64,000 nucleotides of DNA from Methanoplanus endosymbiosus (GCF_024662215.1 NZ_CP096115.1:1240001-1304000); one strand, 5' to 3'; positions 46,640 through 56,831 are shown, counted from the stretch's first letter. Translations and numbers: made by a program. The notes: generated by a model from the letters alone, not told the origin.

Positions 46640-46747
46640 ATATTTTTTATACATACAAAATAACGGCAGCAGCCAGATTTTCAGACTGGCAGACAAAAGG
46701 GGGAGAGAAGATATTAAGAGAAAATATACGATTTGGAGGGAAGTCAG
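46640..46747 (+). promoter_or_regulatory. Leader of the HTH-PAS regulator
   Basis: A TATA-like TTTTTTATACATAC at about 46645 lies about 100 bp before the start codon, and the ribosome-binding site GGAGGG is at 46735-46740. The rest of the 46413-46640 gap shows no gene. Confidence 0.35.
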
Positions 46748-47395
46748 ATGTTTAACATTAAGAATGATCCTTTATCGGATACTATCCGCAGAGAGATCAC
46801 AGGATTTGCAGAACCTGAAAACGCAGACAAAATGATCAGTATCATGGAAGTAATAAAAGAAGATCCGAGAGGAGTTACAATTTCACAGTTGTCAGACACT
46901 CTGGAGATCAACAGAAATACAATACGAAAGTATGCCATGGTGCTTGCAGCAGCGGGATATATTGAGGCAAGATCATGTGGGCATACAAAAATATACAACA
47001 TTTCAAAGAGAATTCCGGCAATCACAGTTATTGAAAATATATTTGAAGGGTTATTTGTTCTTAACTTTAATGATGAAGTCATTTACTACAATAAATCAAT
47101 GAAGAAAATTATTGATGAGATAATTCCGGACAGCAAAATAACAACCGAAGAGAAGATCTCAACTTTGGTTGCAGGAAACGAAATTGGCATTCAAATCAGT
47201 GAATCAAGGAAAAAAATATTTAATGAATCAGATTCAGACAACATCTCAATACTGATGATGCCCTCCAATGGATACACAGCAAAAATAATTCCCTCTGTAA
47301 ACCTTGAAGGAGAACCAATAACACTCGTAATGATGATAAAATCTCTCAATGAAAATATCGGTCCGGAAATTCAGAGAGAGTATCAGGCATTATGA
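46748..47395 (+). CDS. Transcriptional regulator with winged helix and PAS-like sensory domain
   Basis: 215 residues from ATG 46748, chosen because GGAGGG precedes it; a TTG five codons earlier lies within that box. The N-terminal half contains a helix-turn-helix (about 25-85: GVTISQLSDTLEINRNTIRK, YAMVLAAAGYIEARSCGHTK). The rest (about 90-215) fits a PAS-type domain, with VIENIFEGLFVLNFNDEVIY and a region ending in the beta-strand TLVMMIKSLNEN. The type is common in methanogens as single-protein sensors. It stands alone, followed after 216 bp by a zinc-ribbon gene. Confidence 0.75.
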   Translation: MFNIKNDPLSDTIRREITGFAEPENADKMISIMEVIKEDPRGVTISQLSDTLEINRNTIRKYAMVLAAAGYIEARSCGHTKIYNISKRIPAITVIENIFEGLFVLNFNDEVIYYNKSMKKIIDEIIPDSKITTEEKISTLVAGNEIGIQISESRKKIFNESDSDNISILMMPSNGYTAKIIPSVNLEGEPITLVMMIKSLNENIGPEIQREYQAL

Positions 47396-47611
47396 ACCGG
47401 ACATACAGGTGAACAGAACATAAACCCGGCACCCATAACAAAACAGAAAATATTATGCAGCAGACAGCATAACACAGGCAACATCACCATAATCCCAATG
47501 ATAAAAATCAGTAACCGGATACAGACATGAGTCCCACTTTGGACCAGCAGTTCTGAAATCACAGCGAATAAAACAGTTCAATAAATAAGCATTAGAATAC
47601 AAAATAACTGC

Positions 47612-48046
47612 ATGGAAGAATTACCCGAATATCAGATCTGCGAGCACTGCGGCAAGAGAGGTACACCAGTCTCAAAGACATGCTGGAACTGCCACAAACC
47701 ATATTATCCGGAAGGGGAAACAATATTTCTAAAGCCAAACAGGAATAACCAGGAAGAGAACATCTCTCAGGAGAATAAAGAAGAGAATAAACCGGAGATA
47801 GAGATAGAAACAATAACACCATGCGGCCTTGAAAAGCTGGACCTTCCGGGAAGGATATTTGCATACAAACTGCTCTTTAACGGCGATATGCTCCTGAATT
47901 TCTGCGAATGTGAAACATGCAGAAAGTCATACAGGGAATTTCTGGCATTTATAAATGAAAAAGATGCAGAAGACTCAGAAATTATAAAAGAGGCAGAAGA
48001 AGCAGACATAAAAAATATTGAGATTGACATATCAGTATTCTCCTGA
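47612..48046 (+). CDS. Small zinc-ribbon protein of unknown function
   Basis: 144 residues, acidic. The N-terminal ribbon is ICEHCGKRGTPVSKTCWNCH (two C-x2-C pairs, about 9-28). A Glu/Asn-rich linker follows (about 45-70), then TPCGLEKLDLPGRIFAYKLL and a second Cys group CECETC at about 108-113, and an acidic helix at the end. I recognise no exact family. The zinc ribbon suggests protein or nucleic-acid binding. Confidence 0.6.
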   Translation: MEELPEYQICEHCGKRGTPVSKTCWNCHKPYYPEGETIFLKPNRNNQEENISQENKEENKPEIEIETITPCGLEKLDLPGRIFAYKLLFNGDMLLNFCECETCRKSYREFLAFINEKDAEDSEIIKEAEEADIKNIEIDISVFS

Positions 48047-48144
48047 AAATAATCTGACAATCAGAATAATACATTAAGAAATCTTTTTTTCCCGGATTCA
48101 GCAATATAAATTATAACCGGTTATGAGCCGGAAGAGTGACCGCG

Positions 48145-49935
48145 TCAGTAATAAAAGAGATAGATCAGACTGACAGAGACCACAAGAAAAAGAACTGTCA
48201 TTCCCAGACCGGCACGTATGAAATCAGAATTTTTATAGTTGCCCGGAGATTTGATAAGCGCATTCACCTGATGGGTCGGAAGAATAAAAGAATTCGATGC
48301 ACAGATCCCGGCAAGCAGGGCCACAGGTGCAGGATGTATGCCAAGATCCGAGGACATCTGAATGAAAATCGGCACAAATACAACTGTAGATGCGATATTA
48401 GAGAGAATAATCGTTGAAACTGTCATCACAATTCCGGTTGCGACAAGAAACAGCAGCAGATTCCCTGCAAGATGTGCGCCTATAAATCCGGAGATCCATG
48501 AGGCAAAACCACTCTCTGAGAGAGCAACAGACAGAGGAAAAATACCGCCGATTAAAACAATAACTTCCCATTCAACTGAGCGGTATGCCTCATGGGATGA
48601 GAGTACACCCAGAAGCACCATACCTATTGCACCGATAAGAAAAGAGACTGCAATTGAAAGACCTGTAAATGTCAGAAATATCGAAGAGAGGAAACATGCA
48701 AGTGCACTCATCTCCTTTGTCCTGCGGTACGTATCACCCTCAATATGAGTGGTGACATAAAAATCATGATCACTGGAAATTTTCCTGATATTATCCCACA
48801 GACCCTGCACAACGATTGTATCGCCGGCATTGAGCGGCCTGTCAGAAAACTCTGCATTCTCCTCATTCTGCCCGGAGAAAAGAATAAGAGGTTCAAGGCC
48901 GTAACTTTTCCGGAAATTAAGTTCAAAGATACTCTTTCCAATCAGATGACTTTTAGGCCTTATTATGGCCTCTGCAAAACCCACCAGATCATTAGACATT
49001 GAATCTGCAAGTTTCCCTCCCGGAACAATGGTCACACCAAAGTCGCTGCAGAACCGGGATACATCCTCCTTAACTCCCATCAGTGCAAGAATCTGCCCGT
49101 CTGTGAATCTGGTATGTGTCCAGGGGGCATAGAGCACATCATTATTCTGGAGAAGAGCAATCAGATACAGATTATAATTTTTCAGCAGTTCTGCCTCCTT
49201 CCGGGTCACACCTTTCAGACGGCTGGTCCCTACAACACGCACATAATATATGGAAGAGACGAGATTCCAGGATTCAACAATTCCCTCCTGTTCCATGTCA
49301 CCTTCCAGAGAATCCGAGTCAGGAAGAACATATCTGCCAAAAAAGAAGAAATAGAAAACACCCGTTATGACAAGGGCAATACCCACAGGAGTTACATCAA
49401 AAAGACCATAGGGTTCATATCCGGCTGAGAGAAGAAAATCATTCACAAGTATCAGCGTGGCAGAACCAATCATTGTAACCGTACCGCCGATGACTGCCGC
49501 ATACCCAATCGGCAGCAGAATCCTCCGGGAAGGAATACCCGTCAGCCTGGAGATCCTCATAAGTGCAGGAATAAATAAAGCGGCAGAACCTACATTCTGC
49601 AAAAAAGCGGATATTAACCCTTCAAATATTGAAACAACACCAACAAGCCTCTTTTCATTCCGGCCGGCAACATCCAGAATATAACGGCTTGCCTTTATCA
49701 TAAGCCCGGTTCTCTGAATCCCTGACGAGATGACCATAACTCCAACCATAGCAATTACAGCTTCACTTGAAAAACCTTCAAACGCCTCCTGAGGAGTTAC
49801 AAGCCCAAGAATGACAAGAGTTGTAAGAATAATAAGTGCACTTACATCAGACCTTAATATCTCAGTTACAAAGAGAAAGACCGTCAGTATAAGAACAAAA
49901 AGAGTAAGGATAATCTGGACATCCATCAGATTCAC
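48145..49935 (-). CDS. SLC13/DASS-type anion permease with two RCK-C domains
   Basis: Membrane protein of 596 residues, about 11-12 helices in two halves (about 1-200 and 400-596). Between them lie two TrkA-C (RCK_C) type cytoplasmic domains, about 215-295 (GTSRLKGVTRKEAELLKNYN) and 315-390 (AIIRPKSHLIGKSIFELNFR). The helix regions include NVGSAALFIPALMRI and ILSNIASTVVFVPIFIQM, paired NxA(S)-type loops of the family. Substrate could be sulfate, phosphate or dicarboxylate; unknown. It ends close to a zinc-ribbon gene on the other strand. Confidence 0.82.
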   Translation of the reverse strand: MNLMDVQIILTLFVLILTVFLFVTEILRSDVSALIILTTLVILGLVTPQEAFEGFSSEAVIAMVGVMVISSGIQRTGLMIKASRYILDVAGRNEKRLVGVVSIFEGLISAFLQNVGSAALFIPALMRISRLTGIPSRRILLPIGYAAVIGGTVTMIGSATLILVNDFLLSAGYEPYGLFDVTPVGIALVITGVFYFFFFGRYVLPDSDSLEGDMEQEGIVESWNLVSSIYYVRVVGTSRLKGVTRKEAELLKNYNLYLIALLQNNDVLYAPWTHTRFTDGQILALMGVKEDVSRFCSDFGVTIVPGGKLADSMSNDLVGFAEAIIRPKSHLIGKSIFELNFRKSYGLEPLILFSGQNEENAEFSDRPLNAGDTIVVQGLWDNIRKISSDHDFYVTTHIEGDTYRRTKEMSALACFLSSIFLTFTGLSIAVSFLIGAIGMVLLGVLSSHEAYRSVEWEVIVLIGGIFPLSVALSESGFASWISGFIGAHLAGNLLLFLVATGIVMTVSTIILSNIASTVVFVPIFIQMSSDLGIHPAPVALLAGICASNSFILPTHQVNALIKSPGNYKNSDFIRAGLGMTVLFLVVSVSLIYLFYY

Positions 49936-49960
49936 CCATAAAACATATACATTATTAATA

Positions 49961-51082
49961 TTATCTGACAGCCCGACTAAGCTTATATGTCCCCTTAGGC
50001 ATCAATATCTCAAAAATACAGCCATTACCGTACACCCCACACTCGCAAACCTGCATATTGTGCATCATAAGGAGTTCTTTTACAAGAAATAGGCCAAGTC
50101 CGGAACCCTCACCAAATCCCTTCTCAAATATCAGAGCTTTCTGGTCATCCGGAACTCCGCACCCGTTATCTGAGACAGTCATCACTGCATATTCATCCCC
50201 TTCCCTGAAATCAATGGAAACAGTGAGATCAGAATTTTTAGAATGACGAATCGCATTTTCAAAGAGCACAGAATATATCCTGTAAAAGAGAACATCTCCA
50301 AGAATATTAAGATCATCAACGGAACTGTCCACAATTAGATTTATAATTCCAGTCTCATCCACTGATTTTTCAATGATCCGGCAGAAAGGCTGCCATGAAG
50401 GGTCATCAGAACCCAGCATGCTGATCGATTTTGTAAATGTTATCTGCTCATGGATATTATCTAAGGCTTTTTCAATTGATTTCAGATATATGGCAGCATC
50501 AGAACCCCCGTCAATCTCACTATGGAGAAGATCAGCATAACCAAAGGCGGCAGTAAGCTGATTCATAACGTCATGACGGATAACTCCGGAAAATAGGTTC
50601 AGTTTCCGGTTGGATTCCCTTATTGCATTCTTCACAGAGACCCGGTCATTGATGTCAAGGTGCACACCGGAAATCCGGGTAGGTTTTCCGCTATCATCAC
50701 ATTCTGAAACTTTACCACTGCTGAAGATCCATTTCCACGTTCCATCCCGGCATAGCATACGGAATTCAGCTTCGTAATACGGGCTGTCACCTGAGATATG
50801 AGAATTAATAGCATCAATCACTGTATTGTAGTCGTCCGGGTGAACAATTTTCAGCCAGTAAGATGGATCATCAGGAAATTCTTCCGGATTATAACCGAGC
50901 ATCTCAGCCCAGCGCCGGTTTACAACCTGTGCATAGTCACTCAGATCAGTATCCCATACACCAAGATCACTCTCCCATATAGCCTTAGAAATCCTCCCTT
51001 CAGTATTTTCCGGAAAAAAATTATTTAAAGGCAGACTGTCTGCGTTATTATCTCTATTATCCCTCAATTTCCAATACCCCAA
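49961..51082 (-). CDS. PAS-domain sensor histidine kinase
   Basis: 373 residues without membrane segments. The PAS domain with PAC (about 30-150) has WESDLGVWDTDLSDYAQVVN, HPDDYNTVIDAI and GTWKWIFSSGKVSE. The phosphoacceptor His is probably in GVIRHDVMNQLTAAFGYADL (about 169-188). The ATPase domain has N box VLFENAIRHS, G1 VSDNGCGVPDDQ and G2 GEGSGLGLFLVKEL. A full signal-transducing kinase, lying 25 bp from the SLC13 gene on the same strand and likely upstream in the same unit. It could sense a ligand in the cytoplasm. Confidence 0.85.
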   Translation of the reverse strand: MGYWKLRDNRDNNADSLPLNNFFPENTEGRISKAIWESDLGVWDTDLSDYAQVVNRRWAEMLGYNPEEFPDDPSYWLKIVHPDDYNTVIDAINSHISGDSPYYEAEFRMLCRDGTWKWIFSSGKVSECDDSGKPTRISGVHLDINDRVSVKNAIRESNRKLNLFSGVIRHDVMNQLTAAFGYADLLHSEIDGGSDAAIYLKSIEKALDNIHEQITFTKSISMLGSDDPSWQPFCRIIEKSVDETGIINLIVDSSVDDLNILGDVLFYRIYSVLFENAIRHSKNSDLTVSIDFREGDEYAVMTVSDNGCGVPDDQKALIFEKGFGEGSGLGLFLVKELLMMHNMQVCECGVYGNGCIFEILMPKGTYKLSRAVR

Positions 51083-51421
51083 TATTATCTGAAAATATAA
51101 TTCAGAGATTAGCCAAAAACATAGCTATCATCTCAAAAACTATTACAAAACATCCTGACATCACCTGTATTGCCTGAGAACCACAGCTCATGAGTGACTA
51201 TCCGGCACGCAACAGATGAAGAGACATTCACAGTTAAAGGTATTGTGTATTCTGCATTATAAAGTACTGGCATCTGAAATATCATGCAGAATATTACAGA
51301 TATATTCAAAAAAACGTTGAAATGCAAAAAAAGAAAATATTGAGAAATTCAATACGCAAAGCAGATCAAATGTCAGATTTGTGCATATCACAATGCAATA
51401 ACATTAGATCAATCTTCACCA
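51083..51421. other. Gap between the kinase and the aquaporin gene
   Basis: Contains the 5' flank of the kinase gene on the left and the 3' end of the aquaporin operon on the right. No gene or RNA structure recognised; a 64-codon frame at 51133-51327 on the minus strand has no family features. Confidence 0.45.
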
Positions 51422-52165
51422 TCAATCCTCCTTATTAATCCACTCATAGAGGAATACAGCGACAACCGCCCCTAAGATCGGCCCAATCAGATATATAATA
51501 AAACTCCCCGTAACATTCGGTCCGCCAAGCAGTAGATCGCCCACCATCGGGCCGAAAGAACGTGCCGGATTGAGTGAAGCTCCGGATATATTCCCAATTG
51601 TTGTGATTATTCCGGCAACAGTAAGACCGATAATAAGACCTGCAAAGCCGCTGGGTGCTTTCTCATCAACAGCCACGCCCATAATCACCGACATCAGGAC
51701 AAAAGTTCCGATAAATTCCGCAAGTATTGCCTCACCCATTGATATACCTGGGAAAGGTGCAGTTGCTCCGAGACCACCAATAAGTACAGCCTGATCTCCG
51801 ACAGAGAATGCAAAGAGCAGACTTCCAAAAACTGCACCAATCAGCTGCGCAACTATATATGCACCGGTATCACCGGCAGGAAACTTTCCTTTCGCCCACA
51901 GTGCAATGGTCACAGCCGGATTTATGTGTGCTCCGGACACTCTTCCGAATGCGTAGATCACCGCAGCAATCACAATACCAAATGCAAGTCCTATAGCAAG
52001 CCATGTCGAAAGGCCACCGGCATCACCAATACCTATGGAATATTCAGAAGCATGTACACTGCCCTGCGTGAGCAACAGTGCAATAACAGCAGAACCGGCA
52101 CCGAAATAGACAAGAAGTGCAGTTCCAATCAGTTCTGCAACTGATCTTTTAACAAGGGAAACCAT
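51422..52165 (-). CDS. Aquaporin / MIP-family channel
   Basis: Six-helix channel of 247 residues. Both half-helix NPA motifs are present: GRVSGAHINPAVTIALWAK (about 78) and NISGASLNPARSFGPMVG (about 193). Helix 1 has ELIGTALLVYFGAGSAVIAL. Archaeal AqpM conducts water, glycerol and possibly small gases; selectivity is not deducible here. It is the last gene of an operon with a DUF2180 protein and a DUF2193-like protein. Confidence 0.92.
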   Translation of the reverse strand: MVSLVKRSVAELIGTALLVYFGAGSAVIALLLTQGSVHASEYSIGIGDAGGLSTWLAIGLAFGIVIAAVIYAFGRVSGAHINPAVTIALWAKGKFPAGDTGAYIVAQLIGAVFGSLLFAFSVGDQAVLIGGLGATAPFPGISMGEAILAEFIGTFVLMSVIMGVAVDEKAPSGFAGLIIGLTVAGIITTIGNISGASLNPARSFGPMVGDLLLGGPNVTGSFIIYLIGPILGAVVAVFLYEWINKED

Positions 52166-52173
52166 TATTTACC

Positions 52174-52383
52174 TCAGCCCTTCTTCAGTGCATTGTAGCA
52201 GTCAGGACACAATATTCTGGGCAGGGACTTTGAAATACGGGATGCAGGGAAGGGATAACCTCCCTCCCACACATCATTATCCTCACGTATTGCATGCTCC
52301 ATGCAAAGACCCATTCCACAGACTATGCAGACCGCTACAGCGTCAGAGTCAACACCCTCTTTAGCGCATATGTAGCATTTCAT
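52174..52383 (-). CDS. DUF2180-type small Cys-rich protein
   Basis: 69 residues, MKCYICAKEGVDSDAVAVC at the start, then CGMGLCMEHAIRED and LPRILCPDCYNALKKG. Three Cys pairs plus His make a double zinc-ribbon-like pattern that fits DUF2180. It lies between the DUF2193-like gene (19 bp) and the aquaporin gene (8 bp) and is almost certainly translated with them. Function unknown. Confidence 0.8.
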   Translation of the reverse strand: MKCYICAKEGVDSDAVAVCIVCGMGLCMEHAIREDNDVWEGGYPFPASRISKSLPRILCPDCYNALKKG

Positions 52384-52402
52384 TTATCTCACCACAATTA
52401 TA

Positions 52403-53899
52403 TCAGACTGCGTCACGGTACTGGCAGTACTGGTGGCGGAAGTCAACACAGGATGCAGAAGCACAGTTCTTACATGCACGAACAGGCGCAGCTGCTGTTC
52501 CCTTGTCAAGAGCAATGACATTGGTCATCATAGTTGCTGTTATCGGCTCTGATGTAAGCAGGCACGGGTAGTCAGCAAGGCTCATCATGGCAGCAAACCT
52601 GACAGTAATCGCACATGCCGGATAGACGTACCTCTGCGGATTCTGAATTACATCATGCTTCTCAACCGGAGATAGATCAATACTCAGGCCACTGACATTG
52701 GGTTTAAGTCCTGCCGGAGTTCCTGCCTTAATCTTCCTTGCCCTGTCCATAATACCCCATCCGCGGTACACCATATCCATAAAGTCACAGTTGTGAAGCT
52801 CAGCAGCAGCGCCCCTTGTCGGATATAGCTGAACAAAGTTGTGGAACCTCTTTGTCAGTAGTTCAACAACGGAAAGGCCGTTAAACCCGTCAAGTTCAAG
52901 AATATACTCAGCAGCAGCGGCACTTGATCCGGTTGCGACACTCAGCACCTGATACGGGCTTTTAAACTTACTGATATTCTGCCTGAGAGAGCTGTCAATG
53001 ACATCTGTTACAGCTTCAATAATTCCCATCACCATATCATCCTTACACATATTGTATGTGGACTGGGCGATGTGGTGGGCAATGTCACCGACACAGTATG
53101 CGGGAATAGTGACAATATTTGCATAATGAACCTCGTCATCAAGTGCGGCCATAACGGCAGGTTTGATATCTTTTTTATATCCTTCCATGTACTTCCGGGG
53201 ATCAAATGAATTCATTCCAAGTGAGTCCATAAGATCGGCCTGTGCACTTACAGGCTGTTCGTAGATGTATTTTAACTCGGCAATCTCCTTCTCAACCGCA
53301 GATGCAAGAGTAGATCCTCCTTCTATTTCATGGGCAAATACATCGCCTGCACCATAGGATGTATTCATACCCCATGACTTTGCGGCAAGGATAGCTTTTT
53401 TGTGATCTCCCGGAATATCAGTCTTTCTCAGGATCTGGTTTACAATATTGCTTGTGCTGCCCGGAATCATGGCAAAGTCAACGACACAGGTAGGCCCATA
53501 AAATCCGGCGTATCTTCGTGCAGATTCAAGACCCACAATGGCCTCCTCTTTACCAATCTGTTCAATGAACTTGTCCACACTCTTCTTAAAAGCATCATCT
53601 TCCGCGTACAGCAGTTCAAGCACTGCCGGAGTCTGATAATGCTCAACAAAAGGATCATCCTCAGGCCGGACATAATCGGTAAGCGCCTTTAAATTATCAA
53701 AATGAGCATTCACTGAGATTTTATGCAGTCCGAAAACTGCCTCAGACTGCCCTTCGGCAACAGTCATCTTATTGACGGCATCAACATATGGCTTACCATC
53801 AGCAACTTTGAATTCTTTCCCCCTCTTCTCCCTGAGGATGGAAACATCAGCATACTGTGCCCCCATTGCCTCGTTTATCATTTTTTCATATATGGTCAT
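52403..53899 (-). CDS. DUF2193-type protein, function unknown, with C-terminal Cys cluster
   Basis: 498 residues, no membrane helices or signal peptide. Recognisable stretches are YADVSILREKRGKEFKVADG near the start, RRYAGFYGPTCVVDFAMIPG, AKSWGMNTSYGAGDVFAHEI, YANIVTIPAYCVGDIAHHIA, LYPTRGAAAELHNCDFMDMV and the final ACKNCASASCVDFRHQYCQY, a C-x2-C-x4-C-x7-C pattern suggesting an Fe-S or other metal site. The overall pattern is that of DUF2193, known mainly from methanogens; assignment is by eye. It heads the operon with DUF2180 and aquaporin and has a good TATA box and GGAGG site, so it is probably well expressed. Confidence 0.7.
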   Translation of the reverse strand: MTIYEKMINEAMGAQYADVSILREKRGKEFKVADGKPYVDAVNKMTVAEGQSEAVFGLHKISVNAHFDNLKALTDYVRPEDDPFVEHYQTPAVLELLYAEDDAFKKSVDKFIEQIGKEEAIVGLESARRYAGFYGPTCVVDFAMIPGSTSNIVNQILRKTDIPGDHKKAILAAKSWGMNTSYGAGDVFAHEIEGGSTLASAVEKEIAELKYIYEQPVSAQADLMDSLGMNSFDPRKYMEGYKKDIKPAVMAALDDEVHYANIVTIPAYCVGDIAHHIAQSTYNMCKDDMVMGIIEAVTDVIDSSLRQNISKFKSPYQVLSVATGSSAAAAEYILELDGFNGLSVVELLTKRFHNFVQLYPTRGAAAELHNCDFMDMVYRGWGIMDRARKIKAGTPAGLKPNVSGLSIDLSPVEKHDVIQNPQRYVYPACAITVRFAAMMSLADYPCLLTSEPITATMMTNVIALDKGTAAAPVRACKNCASASCVDFRHQYCQYRDAV

Positions 53900-53908
53900 T
53901 TCATTATA

Positions 53909-53985
53909 CCTCCATTCGGGTCAATCTTCAGATCATCTGAGACATATATAATACTATTCTAACCAGAGATGTTTATATAATGAAA
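53909..53985 (-). promoter_or_regulatory. Promoter and ribosome-binding site of the DUF2193-DUF2180-aquaporin operon
   Basis: On the minus strand, CATTATATAAACATC (about 53967-53981) is a strong archaeal TATA box. Transcription would begin near 53948, giving a leader of about 50 nt ending in GGAGG (53909-53913), 9 nt before the ATG. No other gene is seen in 53900-54173. Confidence 0.6.
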
Positions 53986-54173
53986 TTCTAAGATGAAAAT
54001 AAAAATAAAAACACCAGATAATCATTCAGTCACAAACATAATATTGCAGGAAGAAACATTTAAGTGCATAGAAATCACAGTTACAAAGTTCAGAGAACAC
54101 ATAACAATAAATTAATGTTTCATCAATGTGAACCTGCACCCGGTTCCAATACAGACATTTTCAGGCCACAAAA

Positions 54174-55217
54174 TTACCGCCATAAGGAATCTGAAAAGGG
54201 ATCTCTCCGGCAGGCATTATAATTCATCTTAACCTTCTCAGGAAAACGGTTGGCATAGCAGTATGCACAGAGATGAGGACAGGTGTTGTAAGAACCGACA
54301 TCGGCACTTTCAATGCAGCCACATGCAGGACGCTGCCCTTTATCCTTTTTTGCGTGACGGGAAAGATATCTTTTCATATCAGGATCACCGGAGCAGAGGC
54401 GTGCAATCAACTCAGGATCTACACAGCGATTCTTTTCTATACCAAATTTTCTCAGGTCATAATTCTCACCGCATGTAACGGCATTTATACCCCATCTCCC
54501 ACAAATCCTGCCCGCTTCCGCTGAGAATTCCAAAACCTCATCATCTGTAAATTCCCTGACTGAGCCTGCCGCCTTTATTCCGGACTTTTCCAGATTTCTC
54601 TCAACTGTTTTGTAGAGATCGATGAAGCTGAATACAAGCTTTTCGGTATAGAGATGTACCTCCTCACCGATATCTTCAATCCGCCCGATAAGTGTCTCAA
54701 CAGCGATGTTATCGGAGAGAATAAGCGGATCAAAACGCCAGATCACTCTTTCCGGGCCGCAAATATCAGATAATATCTTAAAAGTCTCAATTCTCTCAGA
54801 AAGTGGCGGAACATTTCTCTCAAAACCCTCCCGGTCATAGTTATTTAAGGTGAACTGAAAGTAATAGCAAAGGCCCATTCTGTCAATCCCCGGCAGATAT
54901 GAAATCAGAGGACGGGGATTTTTTGACCAGAATACAATCGCCCTTACATCATCGTAGATTATCCTGCGTGCCCTTCTGTTGTAAGGGTTTATCCTGACAG
55001 AATATCCGGCCTTCAGACGGTTCATAAACCATTCCGGATAGAATGCAGGAATATCGGTAGTCCTGCTCACAGAGATAATTTTCGGAGAAAAAGGGGAGTA
55101 TTCAGACGGAAATATTGGTGGAGTACTGTCAGTTAACTTCTGTTCAGCAGACTCCCCCGACCCTGAACCGGAAAGAACCGCATCATTACCGGAATTCAAA
55201 TCTCCAGCCACCCCCAT
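54174..55217 (-). CDS. DUF1848-family protein with Cys cluster
   Basis: 347 residues. A disordered-looking N-terminus of about 45 residues precedes the family region KIISVSRTTDIPAFYPEWFM, NPYNRRARRIIYDDVRAIVF with WSKNPRP, FQFTLNNYDREGFERNVPPL, and VIWRFDPLILSD. The C-terminus has ACGCIESADVGSYNTCPHLC and AYCYANRF, that is Cys residues in C-x-C ... C-x3-C-x2-C spacing, a candidate Fe-S site of radical-SAM type near the C-terminus. It follows sepS by 29 bp. Enzymatic role unknown. Confidence 0.8.
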   Translation of the reverse strand: MGVAGDLNSGNDAVLSGSGSGESAEQKLTDSTPPIFPSEYSPFSPKIISVSRTTDIPAFYPEWFMNRLKAGYSVRINPYNRRARRIIYDDVRAIVFWSKNPRPLISYLPGIDRMGLCYYFQFTLNNYDREGFERNVPPLSERIETFKILSDICGPERVIWRFDPLILSDNIAVETLIGRIEDIGEEVHLYTEKLVFSFIDLYKTVERNLEKSGIKAAGSVREFTDDEVLEFSAEAGRICGRWGINAVTCGENYDLRKFGIEKNRCVDPELIARLCSGDPDMKRYLSRHAKKDKGQRPACGCIESADVGSYNTCPHLCAYCYANRFPEKVKMNYNACRRDPFSDSLWR

Positions 55218-55246
55218 AAAAAATAAAAATGTATAATTTCCGGAAA

Positions 55247-56830
55247 TTACTCAAATTCCCATCTGACGGCTGTGAATACAGGCCCTCTGAGATCCAACTT
55301 CAGACCCCTGTCTGTGATATATCTCATAGCCCAGGGTTCTATTTTAATATTGAGATCTGACGGGAGTTTGGCCATCTTCACCTGAAGATCACCGGGCTCT
55401 CCGGTGAGGGAGGACTCCTCAATTCTTGCAGCTGCAAGGTTTGAAATTGCAGAAATATATGATATATGCGAGTTAACACCCTTGTCCCTCACCTTTCTGA
55501 AACTCTTGGTATCAGGAACACCGAGAACCTTCCCACCGGATATGAAGATCTCATTTCCTGCCGCAGGGCCAAGCAGTTTTGAGTTCTCCTCACGCTCTTC
55601 AACAAAGACCTTCAGTCTCATGCCGCAGAAATTATCAGACTCGTATGCTAAAAATTCACAGGGGCTTTCTGCATCACCATTTGAGACAGCAGCCTTTTCA
55701 ATAGCATATGCAATCTCAATACCTTCCTGAGTTGACGGCTCTTCCCTAAGCCCGATTGCACCTGCAAGTTCAAAGTCGGAATATTCACGCGGATACATCT
55801 GCGGATAGGTTAAGACCCTGACATCATCAGACTGATATTCGATCATAGCAAGGCGCTCAACACCCATTCCAAGATTCATAACCGGAACTTCAATCCCATA
55901 AGCTGAAAGGGCATATGGGCTGTACATACCAAATGTCGCAACCTCAACCCATCCGTGAACAGGATGCTTTGCATAGACCTCAGTCTGCGTATCAGGCACA
56001 TAATACTTTGATCTCTTCTCATCAGGCCTGAACTCAAAGTCAGTAAAGCCAAACGCAGATAAAAGTCCGGCAGTGACAGCCTTGCCATCCTCAATGGTAA
56101 CATCCTCACCTGCAATAATACATGAAGCAGAATGATATGTCATAAGCCTTGTCGGCCCTTCCTCCTGCTCTCTTCTGAAACACCTGTCAATCGAGAACTG
56201 TTTTACCGGAAGAGGAGACTTATCCCACATCTCCCCAAGTGACATAAACCATCCGGAAGTCATATGTGAACGGAGTGTTGTCCTTGACGATTCAGGAGAG
56301 AGATCCTTAAATTCCGGAAATACCTCATCCATCATAGCTGCAACAACGCCGTCATCAGCTCCAAGCACAGCGGCAATCTCATGTGTCAGATCATCACCGT
56401 CAATCTCAGACTTCTTGTAGGCATGAAGTGTTTTTCTGAGTTTCTCCTCAGTCTCTTCGTTTACAGTTACTCCGGTAAGCTCAGAAATCCGTTCGATCTG
56501 TTTTCTTCCGATTCCCACATTGGGCCGGGGAAGACCGCCGAGATAAAAAACCCGGTCTAAAACAGCATTGGCCTCCGGGCCGAACTGCTTAAAGACATCC
56601 TTTTCATCTATAAACAGCGGGACTCTTGCCTCATCAAAGCCCATTGAGAGATAAACCTCCCTTAAACGCTGGATGGTCTCTGCAACGGGGTGTGCTTTTG
56701 CCCCTGCAAACTTTCCCCTTGGATAGCTCTTTGATACAGGAGCTTTTGGAATAAACTCCGGTCCCTTATGCCATGCGGCATCGAAATCCTCCTTTGCCAG
56801 TGCCCTGAATTCTTCAGAATCAAATCTCAT
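55247..56830 (-). CDS. sepS: O-phosphoserine-tRNA(Cys) ligase
   Basis: Charges tRNA(Cys) with phosphoserine in methanogens; conversion to Cys needs SepCysS, which is not in this window. 527 residues, class II fold. Start [20 protein letters not shown], then [20 protein letters not shown], motif 2 region [19 protein letters not shown] with [11 protein letters not shown], and motif 3 region [14 protein letters not shown]. Start at ATG 56830, one base from the stop of taw1; probably cotranscribed with taw1 and argS. Confidence 0.95.
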   Translation of the reverse strand: MRFDSEEFRALAKEDFDAAWHKGPEFIPKAPVSKSYPRGKFAGAKAHPVAETIQRLREVYLSMGFDEARVPLFIDEKDVFKQFGPEANAVLDRVFYLGGLPRPNVGIGRKQIERISELTGVTVNEETEEKLRKTLHAYKKSEIDGDDLTHEIAAVLGADDGVVAAMMDEVFPEFKDLSPESSRTTLRSHMTSGWFMSLGEMWDKSPLPVKQFSIDRCFRREQEEGPTRLMTYHSASCIIAGEDVTIEDGKAVTAGLLSAFGFTDFEFRPDEKRSKYYVPDTQTEVYAKHPVHGWVEVATFGMYSPYALSAYGIEVPVMNLGMGVERLAMIEYQSDDVRVLTYPQMYPREYSDFELAGAIGLREEPSTQEGIEIAYAIEKAAVSNGDAESPCEFLAYESDNFCGMRLKVFVEEREENSKLLGPAAGNEIFISGGKVLGVPDTKSFRKVRDKGVNSHISYISAISNLAAARIEESSLTGEPGDLQVKMAKLPSDLNIKIEPWAMRYITDRGLKLDLRGPVFTAVRWEFE

Positions 56831-56831
56831 A

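Noticed and set aside
51133-51327. 64-codon ORF on the minus strand
   Set aside because: No family features and no ribosome-binding site; located in a gap behind the aquaporin operon.
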